Program-made: the position numbers and the translations under genes | The notes under the pieces: model-generated | The model's database searches: none | Told to the model about the DNA's origin: nothing | The model's input: only the letters and a program-made list of their open reading frames with translations | Assembly (NCBI GenBank): GCA_002069765.1 | Contig: MWBZ01000018.1 | Span: 1 to 63,745 of the forward strand | Origin: a bacterium ADurb.Bin243 | GTDB taxonomy: Bacteria > Muiribacteriota > UBA9980 | Length of the DNA stretch: 63,745 bases | Direction: 5' to 3' | In this document: in pieces, positions 9,177-17,536 of the stretch | Layout: every line of letters begins with the position of its first letter | Position numbering within the stretch: the stretch's first letter is position 1

Positions 9177-10589
9177 ATGAAGCAGTTTAAACCATATCCT
9201 GAATATAAAGACTCCGGCGTGAAGTGGCTCGGGGATGTGCCGAGGCATTGGGAAGTAATTAAAGGAAAATGGCTATATAAAAAAATGAATAGACCTGTTA
9301 AAACTGATGATGAGGTTATAACGTGTTTTCGTGATGGAATGGTAACTCTGAGAAAAAATAGAAGATTGCGAGGTTTTACGGAATCAATTAAAGAAATTGG
9401 ATATCAAGGAATAAAAAAAGGTGATCTAGTAATTCATCAAATGGATGCCTTTGCTGGTGCGATTGGTGTTTCTGATTCAGATGGTAAAGGGACTCCGGTA
9501 TATTCTGTTTGTCAACCTAAAATTCCTTTAAATAATTTTTATTATGCAAGTGTTATTAAAGAAATGGCTCGTTCGGAGTTTATTCTTTCTCTTGCTAAGG
9601 GGATAAGAGAACGTTCTACAGATTTTCGTTTTGATACTTTAGCTTCATTGAATCTTCCTGTTCCATCATTTGATGAACAAAATATCATTTCAAGATATTT
9701 GAAATTCAAAACCGCCCAGATCGCGAAATTCATCAAAGCGAAAAAGCGAATGATCGAGCTTTTGAAAGAGCAGAAACAGGCAATCATAAACGATGCCGTA
9801 ACGGGCAAAATTGATGTCACGACCGGAAAGCCTTATCAAAAATATAAAGACTCCGGTGTAAAATGGCTCGGGCAGGTGCCGGAGGGGTGGAAAATATTAT
9901 CCATTCGTAGACTCACTAATTTTGTAAAAACAGGAGGAACGCCAAAAAATTCATCTGACGAGCACTTTTCGCCCAATGGATTTTTATGGTTTACTCCTGG
10001 TGATTTGGGAAACTCAACTTATTTGAAAAATTCTGAACGGCATTTATCCGAAATAGGCATAAAAGATGTAAGAATTTTTCCGGAAAATACAATTTATTTT
10101 GTTGGGATTGGAGCGACTATTGGAAAAGTTGGTATATGCAAGGATAAAGCGAGTTGTAATCAGCAAATAAATGCAATGACTATTAATTTTAGAGTAATTG
10201 ACGAATATTTTATATATTCTTTGTTATCAATTAAGCATTATATATTGAAATGCGGTAAATTTACAACTTTACCAATAATAAATCAAGAAGATATGAAACA
10301 ATTAAAATTGTTAGTTCCTAGTCAAACTGAACAAAATGATATTATAAAATTTATTAACCATCAGACGCAGTCAATAAATATCACAATTTCTCGCATTGAG
10401 CGTGAAATATCACTAATGCAGGAATTCCGTTCGCGATTAATTTCGGATGTCGTTACCGGCAAAATAGATGTGCGGGGAATTGAAGTACCGGAAGTGAGTG
10501 AAGAATCGACCACTGTTGATGATTTAAACAGTGATGATTCAGATGAATCATCTGAAAATGAAGTATTAGACGAGAAGAACGATGATTAG
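9177..10589 (+). CDS. hsdS: type I restriction-modification specificity subunit HsdS
   Basis: 470 residues from ATG 9177, one base after the previous stop; an in-frame start at 9150 would overlap. It sets the DNA target of the type I complex. Two target-recognition domains are each introduced by a near-identical segment: EYKDSGVKWLGDVPRHWEV near the N-terminus and KYKDSGVKWLGQVPEGWKI near residue 222. Each half ends in a conserved helix (MIELLKEQKQAIINDAVTGK and LMQEFRSRLISDVVTGKID). The recognition domains look more AT-rich than the conserved parts, as expected for swapped specificity modules. The C-terminus is an acidic, Ser/Asp-rich tail of ~35 residues not typical of the family. Confidence 0.94.
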   Translation: MKQFKPYPEYKDSGVKWLGDVPRHWEVIKGKWLYKKMNRPVKTDDEVITCFRDGMVTLRKNRRLRGFTESIKEIGYQGIKKGDLVIHQMDAFAGAIGVSDSDGKGTPVYSVCQPKIPLNNFYYASVIKEMARSEFILSLAKGIRERSTDFRFDTLASLNLPVPSFDEQNIISRYLKFKTAQIAKFIKAKKRMIELLKEQKQAIINDAVTGKIDVTTGKPYQKYKDSGVKWLGQVPEGWKILSIRRLTNFVKTGGTPKNSSDEHFSPNGFLWFTPGDLGNSTYLKNSERHLSEIGIKDVRIFPENTIYFVGIGATIGKVGICKDKASCNQQINAMTINFRVIDEYFIYSLLSIKHYILKCGKFTTLPIINQEDMKQLKLLVPSQTEQNDIIKFINHQTQSINITISRIEREISLMQEFRSRLISDVVTGKIDVRGIEVPEVSEESTTVDDLNSDDSDESSENEVLDEKNDD

Positions 10590-10682
10590 CATATTTAAAA
10601 TAATCAAATAATTTAATTATTTTAGCGTTTAGAGAATGTTTTGATTTGTTAAAACTATCCCGTGAGCATTCAATTTAATTTA

Positions 10683-10948
10683 CCAGGGCGCCATTATTGC
10701 TGCGCATTCGCGCGCGTGCGCGCGAATGCAACACAAGCAAAAGTTTAGACAGAAATTCATTCAAAGAAACTGAAGAAAAACAGAAAATAGAAGAATAGAA
10801 TATAAAAAATAAGAGAAGATAAAGAACGAGAAAAAGTAAAAAAAGAAAAAGCCAGGAACGAGCATTAAGCGTCAGGCAAAAACGGGAGAGAATGGGGTGC
10901 TATGAGGGGAAAGAGAGGGTTATCAACCCTTTCTTTCCCCTCATCAAA
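10683..10948 (+). repeat. structured repeat R1, copy B (divergent)
   Basis: Lies in the 430-base gap between hsdS and hsdR and ends 70 bases before the hsdR ATG. It keeps the GCCATTATTGC box, hairpin 1 (10704-10714 with 10719-10729), GCGTCAGGC and the terminal ATCAAA. Hairpin 1 has GCATTC/GAATGC where other copies have GCAGAC/GTCTGC, so two pairs changed together. Hairpin 2 has a different sequence but forms an 18-bp stem plus one G-T pair (12 bp at 10903-10914 with 10932-10943, then 6 bp at 10916-10921 with 10925-10930). Four G-runs are kept at 10884-10919. Conservation of structure over sequence suggests function as RNA or as folded single-stranded DNA. Confidence 0.78.
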
Positions 10949-11018
10949 GCTCACTCAATCAACCAATTAAATAATTGCTAAATAAAAAAAAGTGTCGTTG
11001 CCGGAGGTAATATATTTT

Positions 11019-13997
11019 ATGACTCAACCAACCGATATGTCCGAAAAAGGGCTTGAAACGATAATCGTGAATTCGCTGATCAGCGACGCCGGTTATGTTC
11101 AGGGCGACCCAAAGGATTACGACCGCGAGTTCGCCATCGATCTGCCGAAACTGATCGAGTTCGTCCAGAACACTCAGCCTGAGGCGTTTGAAGCGTTGCA
11201 GCTTGGCATCGACACTCCGAAGCGCCGCAAATTTCTTGACCGGTTATGCGGCGAAATCGCGAAGCACGGCATAATTGACGTATTAAGGCGCGGGGTCAAA
11301 GACGGCCCGGTCGAGTTGGTGTTATATTACAGCACCCCATCCGAAAAAAATATAAAAGCCGGCGAATTATTTGATAAGAATATATTCAGCGTAACGCGTC
11401 AGTTACGGTACAGTCAGAACAACGCGAACCTGGCGCTGGACATGGTAATATTCATCAACGGCCTGCCGATTATCACATTCGAACTGAAAAACAAAATAAC
11501 CAGGCAGACGGTCGAAGACGCCGTCTGGCAGTATAAGCGCGATCGTGACGCGGCGGATTTGCTGTTTCAATTCGGCAGGTGCGCCGTGCATTTCGCGGTG
11601 GACGATCATGAGGTCAGAATGTGCGCGCATCTGAAAAACAAGGCTTCGTGGTTCTTGCCGTTTAACAAAGGTTACAACGACGGCGCGGGCAATCCGCCGA
11701 ATCCGGCGGGAATTGCGACGGACTATCTGTGGAAGGAGATATTACGCAAGGAAAGCCTGGCGAATATTATTGAAAACTACGCCCAGATAGTCGAGAAAAA
11801 AGATGATAAGACAGGGAAAAAGAAGCGCGAGCAGATATTTCCGCGTTACCATCAATTAGATGTCGTCAGAAAAATTTTAGCATCAGCGAAGAGCGACGCG
11901 GTAGGCACGCGGTATTTGATTCAGCATTCAGCCGGCAGCGGCAAGAGCAATTCAATAAGCTGGCTGGCGCATCAGCTGGTCGATTTAGAGAAAAACGGAA
12001 CCGCGGTTTTCGATACGATAATAGTAGTAACCGACCGTCGCGTACTGGACAAGCAGTTGCGTGATAATATAAAGCGGTTCGCGCAGGTATCGAATCTGGT
12101 TGGGGCTGTGACGGAAGGTTCGGGTCAGCTTCGTAAATTCATACAGGAAGGCAAGAAGATAATAATAACGACGGTGCAGAAATTTCCGTTTATTTTAGAC
12201 GAGATCGGCGACAGTCATCGCGGGAATAAGTTCGCAATTATAATCGACGAGGCGCATTCAAGCCAGGGCGGCCGCACGGCATCGAAAATGAACATGGCAT
12301 TGTCTAATTTTGATGGTTGCGTAACGGGTTCGCCGCTCGATATGGATATTGAGGACAGGATAAATGAAATTATAGAGCGTCGCAAGATGCTGACTAACGC
12401 GAGTTATTTTGCATTCACGGCGACGCCGAAGAACAAGACGCTCGAGATATTCGGCGCGGCGTATGTCGAAGGCGACAGAACGAAGCACAGGCCGTTTCAT
12501 TCATACACTATGAAGCAAGCGATCCAGGAAGGTTTTATACTTGATGTTCTTCAGAATTACACGCCGGTCAATAGTTATTACAAACTGATCAAGTCGGTTG
12601 AAGGTGATCCGGAGTTTGATATTAAGCGGGCCAAAAAGAAATTACGGCGTTATGTAGAGTCGCACGAGCACGCAATCCGGCAGAAGGCGGAAATAATGAT
12701 CGATCATTTCAATGAAGAAGTGGCCGGCAAATATAAGATAGGCGGCAACGCCAGGGCGATGGTCGTCTGCAGTGGCGTTGAGCGCGCCATAGATTATTAC
12801 AAGGCATTTTGCGAATATCTGGCCGAAATTAAATTGTCGTACAAAGCGATAGTAGCGTTCGCGGGCGAGTTTGAATACGGCGGTATGAAAGTGACGGAGT
12901 CGTCGCTGAACGGGTTTGCGGGCAACGACATACCGGATGTTTTCCAGACCGATCCATACAGGTTTTTGATAGTGGCGGATAAATATCAGACAGGCTATGA
13001 CGAACCTTTATTGCACACGATGTATGTGGATAAGCAGCTGTCGGGGATCAAGGCGGTACAGACTTTATCGCGTCTGAACCGTGCGCATCCGCAGAAAACC
13101 GATACATTCGTCCTTGATTTTATGAATGAAAGCGATATTATTCAGGAAGCGTTTTCCGATTATTACAGAACGACGATATTAAGCGATGAAACCGATCCGA
13201 ACAAACTGCATGATTTAAAATCGGCGCTGGACGGGTATCGGATATATTCGGAATCGCAGGTTAATGAAGTCGCAGGCATGTTTATATTTGGTGTGTCGCG
13301 TGATAATATCGATCCGCTGCTCGACGCATGCGTCCGCGATTATGTGGAGCAGTTGGATGAAGACGGTCAGGTAGAATTTAAGGGTAAAGCAAAAGCGTTC
13401 ATCCGGACTTATAATTTTTTAGCGTCGATATTGCCGTATTCTAATTCAAGCTGGGAGAAGCTTTCGATATTTTTGAATTTTTTGATACCCAAATTACCGG
13501 CGCCGCCGGATGAAGACGGCGCGAAGGGCATACTGGAAACAATAGACATGGACAGTTACAGAGCGGAAATACAGGAATCGCGGAAGATAAAACTCAATGA
13601 CGGTGACGCTGAAATCGGCCCGGTTCCGGTTGATAGTATCGGCAAAAAGCCAGAGCCGGAGTACGACAGACTGAGCAATATAATAAAAACGTTCAATGAA
13701 TTATTCGGAAACATAAAATGGAACGACATCGATAAAATCCAAAAGATAATAGCGGAAGAGCTGCCCGGAAAAGTCGCAGCCGATAAAGCTTACCAGAACG
13801 CGATGAACCAGGACGACAAGCAGAATGCGCGCATCGAGCACGACAACGCATTGAAACGAGTCATAACGGAAATGGTTAATGAGCAAATAGATATGTTAAA
13901 TGATCAAACGGAACTTTATAAACAATTTTTTGAAAATGCCGGTTTTCAAAAATGGCTGACCGATACTATTTTCAATGCCACATATAAAAAAACGTAA
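11019..13997 (+). CDS. hsdR: type I restriction endonuclease subunit HsdR
   Basis: 992 residues from ATG 11019; GGAGG at 11003-11007 supports this start over an upstream in-frame GTG at 10992. It translocates DNA using ATP and cuts when the HsdM/HsdS complex finds an unmethylated site. The N-terminal nuclease domain has LDMVIFINGLPIITFELKNK (Asp...Glu-x-Lys). The helicase motor has Walker A HSAGSGKSNSI (about 303), motif Ia VVTDRRVLDKQL, DEAH in IIDEAHSSQGG (about 409), FTATPKN, and the later motif QTLSRLNRAHP. The C-terminal helical region completes a usual HsdR length. It is separated from hsdS by repeat R1-B, unlike the overlapping genes upstream. Confidence 0.96.
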   Translation: MTQPTDMSEKGLETIIVNSLISDAGYVQGDPKDYDREFAIDLPKLIEFVQNTQPEAFEALQLGIDTPKRRKFLDRLCGEIAKHGIIDVLRRGVKDGPVELVLYYSTPSEKNIKAGELFDKNIFSVTRQLRYSQNNANLALDMVIFINGLPIITFELKNKITRQTVEDAVWQYKRDRDAADLLFQFGRCAVHFAVDDHEVRMCAHLKNKASWFLPFNKGYNDGAGNPPNPAGIATDYLWKEILRKESLANIIENYAQIVEKKDDKTGKKKREQIFPRYHQLDVVRKILASAKSDAVGTRYLIQHSAGSGKSNSISWLAHQLVDLEKNGTAVFDTIIVVTDRRVLDKQLRDNIKRFAQVSNLVGAVTEGSGQLRKFIQEGKKIIITTVQKFPFILDEIGDSHRGNKFAIIIDEAHSSQGGRTASKMNMALSNFDGCVTGSPLDMDIEDRINEIIERRKMLTNASYFAFTATPKNKTLEIFGAAYVEGDRTKHRPFHSYTMKQAIQEGFILDVLQNYTPVNSYYKLIKSVEGDPEFDIKRAKKKLRRYVESHEHAIRQKAEIMIDHFNEEVAGKYKIGGNARAMVVCSGVERAIDYYKAFCEYLAEIKLSYKAIVAFAGEFEYGGMKVTESSLNGFAGNDIPDVFQTDPYRFLIVADKYQTGYDEPLLHTMYVDKQLSGIKAVQTLSRLNRAHPQKTDTFVLDFMNESDIIQEAFSDYYRTTILSDETDPNKLHDLKSALDGYRIYSESQVNEVAGMFIFGVSRDNIDPLLDACVRDYVEQLDEDGQVEFKGKAKAFIRTYNFLASILPYSNSSWEKLSIFLNFLIPKLPAPPDEDGAKGILETIDMDSYRAEIQESRKIKLNDGDAEIGPVPVDSIGKKPEPEYDRLSNIIKTFNELFGNIKWNDIDKIQKIIAEELPGKVAADKAYQNAMNQDDKQNARIEHDNALKRVITEMVNEQIDMLNDQTELYKQFFENAGFQKWLTDTIFNATYKKT

Positions 13998-14075
13998 TAT
14001 AATACAAAATCGTATTGAGGTTATTCGTAGAAACTGGTAATTTTTGTTAGATTAAATTCGATAAAGGCGGATAAT

Positions 14076-15125
14076 ATGAAAGTTATTCAACATCAGGATG
14101 AGTGGGAAAAATTATTCGAGGCGGCCGGCGCGTTTAAGGACGCCGCCTGCTGGGAGTTTATGAACGATTTCGACCTGTTCGCTGTCAAAGATCCTGTCTC
14201 GGGCGTGATTTACTATTGCAGCGTGATGGGGCGCGGCGGACAGATGTTCGGATTGGCCGCTTACAAGGGTGAAAAGGGATTTGCCGGTTATAAGAGGATA
14301 CTCAACGGCGAGTTCGAAGAAAACCCGATGGATGCGATGTGTATTCAGGACTGCTATATGATCTCGTTCGAAGACCGCGAGATGCTTTTCAAGAGAGACC
14401 TCGAACTCATAAAAGCGCTCGGGCTAAAATTCAGGGGCCGCAATGCGTGGCCGCAATTCCAGGATTATTCCGCCGGCATGGCGGCTGCGGGAATCGAAAC
14501 GGCCGAAACCATAAAACTTCTTACGATTATTCTCGAACAGTCCCTGCAGATCGCCGAACGCTTCATGGAGAACGAAACGATGCTTAAAACCAGGCCGGGG
14601 GCGCGAACGGAAAAATGCCTGACGCGGGTAATGGAGACCGTAGATGGAACGCCCGTATGGAAAGACAAATGGATGAAACCACGGCCTTATGTTGAACCGG
14701 CGCCTGACTGCCGGTTAGACGCGGCCGTGGCCGATAATCTCGCGGAACTTAAAAAGGCGGTTAAGCGGCGCTTCGATCGCCTTGAGCTGGGTTTCTTTTT
14801 TATGCCCGCAAGAATAGGCCCCGAAGGCGGGCCGCAATATCACCCTTTCATGTGCATTATGGTAAACGGCGGCTCCGGCGTCGTCATGGGCTTTGGATTT
14901 CCTGAAGGGCCGGGAAAGCGATATTCACAGTTTTATAAAATGATCGCCGATGCTTTGAGAAAAGCCGGCGCGCTGCCCGATGAAATATTAGTCTCTAATG
15001 GCGAAGCTTTCGAAGCGATGAAGCCGTTTGCCGCCATTATAGGGGCAGGATTAAAGAAATTGAAAAGACTTCGTGGAGTCGAAGCGGCCCGGGAGTCGCT
15101 CGAGAGTTTCATGATGAAAAGGTAG
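14076..15125 (+). CDS. unassigned protein, possibly DUF7309/DUF6930-like
   Basis: 349 residues, no signal peptide or membrane segment. The N-terminal part (about 1-125) is a compact alpha/beta domain with YYCSVMGRGGQMFGLAAYKG. The middle reads WPQFQDYSAGMAAAGIETAE then a helix, which resembles families that pair a DUF7309-like domain with a DUF6930-like domain (pattern P-x-F-x-x-Y-x-x-G). The C-terminal ~120 residues contain GGPQYHPFMCIMVNGGSGVV and LRKAGALPDEILVSNGEAFE. I recognise only that pattern and no function. It starts 78 bases after hsdR on the same strand with GGCGGATA before the ATG, so it may share the transcript. Confidence 0.6.
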   Translation: MKVIQHQDEWEKLFEAAGAFKDAACWEFMNDFDLFAVKDPVSGVIYYCSVMGRGGQMFGLAAYKGEKGFAGYKRILNGEFEENPMDAMCIQDCYMISFEDREMLFKRDLELIKALGLKFRGRNAWPQFQDYSAGMAAAGIETAETIKLLTIILEQSLQIAERFMENETMLKTRPGARTEKCLTRVMETVDGTPVWKDKWMKPRPYVEPAPDCRLDAAVADNLAELKKAVKRRFDRLELGFFFMPARIGPEGGPQYHPFMCIMVNGGSGVVMGFGFPEGPGKRYSQFYKMIADALRKAGALPDEILVSNGEAFEAMKPFAAIIGAGLKKLKRLRGVEAARESLESFMMKR

Positions 15126-15189
15126 CGGTTTTTTCAAAAATTTAACACCTTGTTTTTATAAGGGTTGTATGTTTTGTGGATAATCGTCT

Positions 15190-15546
15190 TTACTGATCGA
15201 CCCTTCGTTCCAGGAAAAACCACTTAAGTATCATCAGCACTATCATAAAAGCGCCGGTGCCGATCAATAGGTGCATAAGCGCTGAAACAATGGTATCGAA
15301 AATATAGATGGTCGTTTTTAAAGACAGTTTTTTCTTTTTTGCGGCCTGCTTTTTCAAATCGACCGCCTTAGTTTCGCTTGCCGCGCCGGCGTTAATAGCC
15401 GGCCCGGCTTCGGCCGAAACCGAAGGCGTTTTTTTGCTTTGCGGCAAAGACTGGGCGAAAGCGTCGTTATGGCATGCGTTATTTAAAACGGCAGCCAGCG
15501 CAGCGGCTATTATAAACATATATAATTGAAAGCGTATATATTTCAT
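15190..15546 (-). CDS. small exported membrane protein of unknown function
   Basis: 118 residues. The N-terminus has a signal-like hydrophobic run (FIIAAALAAVLNNACHNDAFA) with a plausible cleavage after AFA. It continues with a Ser/Ala-rich linker and a Lys cluster (KKQAAKKKKLSLK). A strongly hydrophobic segment follows at about residues 85-108 and the tail is short and basic (FFLERRVDQ). I recognise no family. It is convergent with the gene ending at 15125. The ribosome-binding site is weak, so confidence is moderate. Confidence 0.5.
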   Translation of the reverse strand: MKYIRFQLYMFIIAAALAAVLNNACHNDAFAQSLPQSKKTPSVSAEAGPAINAGAASETKAVDLKKQAAKKKKLSLKTTIYIFDTIVSALMHLLIGTGAFMIVLMILKWFFLERRVDQ

Positions 15547-15828
15547 ATTCGTTTTTTGTTATATTTAAATATAATTAGATATTTAAGTCTTCGAACGGTT
15601 GACTGATTTAATAACATAGCCAGCGCAGTTTATTAACGTTCTCATAATAATTATAACATAAAAACGCGCTTTTGTCAGCTTGTGAGAAAAACGCGGGAGC
15701 TTGATTTTTAAAATACATATCAGGTTATTTTTAACGTTTTAGTATTAAAGCGGAGCGCTCTTTTGAACTGGCAAAAACGCGTCTTTATCTGGATGGACGA
15801 AAATAGTTCGTCATCGTCAATAAGGAGA

Positions 15829-15891
15829 ATGATTTTGGGCTTTATCTCAATCATCGCGGGTCTTCTCGATCGACTTTGCCGCGCTTCTTAA
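15829..15891 (+). CDS. candidate 18-20 residue hydrophobic peptide
   Basis: ATG ATT TTG GGC... encodes MILGFISIIAGLLDRLCRAS. AAGGAG (15823-15828) lies directly before the ATG, which is too close, but is seven bases from an in-frame TTG at 15835 that would give an 18-residue peptide. A 6-bp hairpin GACGAA/TTCGTC (15796-15812) precedes the ribosome-binding site. A GC-rich hairpin plus T-rich tract follows. The hydrophobic segment with a basic tail resembles small membrane-active peptides such as type I toxins. The evidence is only architectural. Confidence 0.3.
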   Translation: MILGFISIIAGLLDRLCRAS

Positions 15892-15893
15892 TA

Positions 15894-15942
15894 CGGCCGC
15901 TCGAATTTAACTTTCGACCGGCCGCGAAAGCATTTTATTTTT
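15894..15942 (+). terminator. hairpin and T-rich tract after the small ORF
   Basis: CGGCCG-C-TCGAA (15894-15905) pairs with TTCGA-C-CGGCCG (15913-15924), one C-C mismatch, followed after a few bases by CATTTTATTTTTT. It would act on the plus strand. On the minus strand the same hairpin follows the binding-protein gene but lacks a T-run. Confidence 0.45.
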
Positions 15943-16825
15943 TCAATAAAAAAGCCGGTTTGAAAACACAGTAAGGCTCAGTGGTTATAAATTTTTTCAT
16001 GAACGCGGCTTCTTCGGCGTTTTCAGCGCTGAATCTTGCATGAGCGGCTTTGTTTTCGGGCATGAACATCCAGAAAAAAACGTCGATCTTTTCGGCTTCT
16101 AATGCGGCATATCTTGCCTGCGACTCAACGACCACGACTTCGATGTTTTTACCGATCATTTTAGCAACTTCAGACAGAAAAGCGATGCTGAAACCGGCCG
16201 GCTTGCCGTCTGCCGCGATATAATCAAGAGGCGGCATAGCGCCGGTTACGCCCACATAAACAGTTTCAGAATCGGCGTTTTTTTCCATCGTCGTCAGAGA
16301 AGGCTCCGAGTCGACGGGAAGGTCTTTAATCCATGTTTTATATAATTGGTCATACTTGCCCGATTCCTTAATTTTAGTTATGGCCGAATTGATAGAATCC
16401 CTTAATTTGACGTCTGAATTTCTCAATCCCATAACTATGCACAGATTTTTGTCCAAGACGTTGGATTTGAGTTCGGGATTTCTCTGTATCATGTAATTTG
16501 CCAGAATGTCGCTCGTAAACATAAAGTCGGCCCTGCCTGATTTTATCATAGCCAAACAGTCGCTAATCGATTCAACATATAAAACTTTTTCCACGTCGCA
16601 GCTAAAATATTTTTTCGCCATGACTTTTGCATTTTCTTCCGAAACTCTGGAAAAGTCGGTGACAAGAACTTTGCCTTTAAATTTGGCTTCATTTTGATTG
16701 CCGGTTTTTTCGACGACCTCTTTTTTGGCCATAACTTCGGCGGTTTGCGTTTCGCAGTAGCCCTCCGTAAAAGCCGCAAGCGTGAACGCCGACGCTAAAA
16801 CCAATAACCATTTGTTAAATTTCAT
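15935..16825 (-). CDS. periplasmic solute-binding protein (SBP_bac_3-like) with swapped lobes
   Basis: 296 residues with a Sec signal peptide (KWLLVLASAFTLAAF...). Residues ~50-170 match the second half of amino-acid-type binding proteins: KGKVLVTDFSRVSEENAKV, then MIKSGRADFMFTSDILANYM, then the closing helix ITKIKESGKYDQLYKTWIKD. A short linker follows. Residues ~190-296 match the first half: VYVGVTGAMPPLDYIAADGK, then PAGFSIAFLSEVAKMIGKNI, then ALEAEKIDVFFWMF. The order is thus reversed, as in a circular permutation or a remnant of a tandem duplication. No permease or ATPase gene is adjacent. GAGGGGAA precedes the ATG. The ligand is unknown. Confidence 0.8.
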   Translation of the reverse strand: MKFNKWLLVLASAFTLAAFTEGYCETQTAEVMAKKEVVEKTGNQNEAKFKGKVLVTDFSRVSEENAKVMAKKYFSCDVEKVLYVESISDCLAMIKSGRADFMFTSDILANYMIQRNPELKSNVLDKNLCIVMGLRNSDVKLRDSINSAITKIKESGKYDQLYKTWIKDLPVDSEPSLTTMEKNADSETVYVGVTGAMPPLDYIAADGKPAGFSIAFLSEVAKMIGKNIEVVVVESQARYAALEAEKIDVFFWMFMPENKAAHARFSAENAEEAAFMKKFITTEPYCVFKPAFLLKK

Positions 16826-16984
16826 TTAAAAATTCCCCTCTTCGCTATTAAAATATCCAAAGTGCGGCTAATTTTAAATTATTATATGCGCTTTGTCAAG
16901 TAAAAATTGCCGAATCGTCAAGTTTCACTGACATTAAAGGAACTTTATGTTTTTAGAATATAGGTGTTAACCCCGAGATGAATT

Positions 16985-17222
16985 TTAAGGTTCCTTTTCA
17001 TTTTGAATGGGTAGTTTAATGCGGGTGTCAGATAATTTTTCGGGGACTCGTTCAAAAATCCCTCCGGGATTTTTGCCGTTCGTGCTCGGCGGCCGCACGC
17101 CGTTGCCGTCCTTGGCGCGTGCGGCATTAGGGCGTCCGTGCCCAGACCTCCCGCACATCCATGGTTCCGAATCAACTTTTTGCCCGACAGACATGGATGC
17201 AGTCCTTAAATTTTTATTAAGA
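16985..17222. repeat. fold-back repeat R2, copy B (right end decayed)
   Basis: The left part matches copies A and C: GGGTAGTTT, a variant of the inverted end at 17021, TTTTTCGGGGACTCGTTC, and the same perfect hairpin CAAAAATCCC/GGGATTTTTG. The middle differs and contains GC-rich inverted sequence and TGCCCGACAGACATGGATG, which it shares with copy C. The right inverted end is barely recognisable. Confidence 0.65.
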
Positions 17223-17234
17223 ACAATTGACTTT

Positions 17235-17495
17235 TAAACAGGTTCCATTGCGTTTTAAGATGGTAGTTTTGAGCAGGGCGCCAGACAAATTTTTTCGGGG
17301 ACTCGTTCAAAAATCCCTCCGGGATTTTTGCCGCTCGTGCTCGGCCCTTCCCGCCCATCCATGGGCTCCAGATCAGCATCTTGCCCGACAGACATGGATG
17401 TCTTAGTGCCGCCGATGCCATGGATGGCAAGGAGGCGGCCCTCAAAAATTTTGTCTGGCCCCTGCTGCACGCTTAAAACAACTTAAAAATTGGTT
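17235..17495. repeat. fold-back repeat R2, copy C
   Basis: Nearly identical to copy A on both sides, with inverted ends at 17273-17300 and about 17438-17465. It carries an extra ~53 bases in the middle including TTGCCCGACAGACATGGATG and CCGATGCCATGGATGGCAAGG. It abuts copy B, and R1 copy C follows about 40 bases further on, as R1-A follows R2-A. Confidence 0.75.
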
Positions 17496-17536
17496 GATGA
17501 GCCTTAATGCTAATAATAAAACTTGATGTTGACTTG

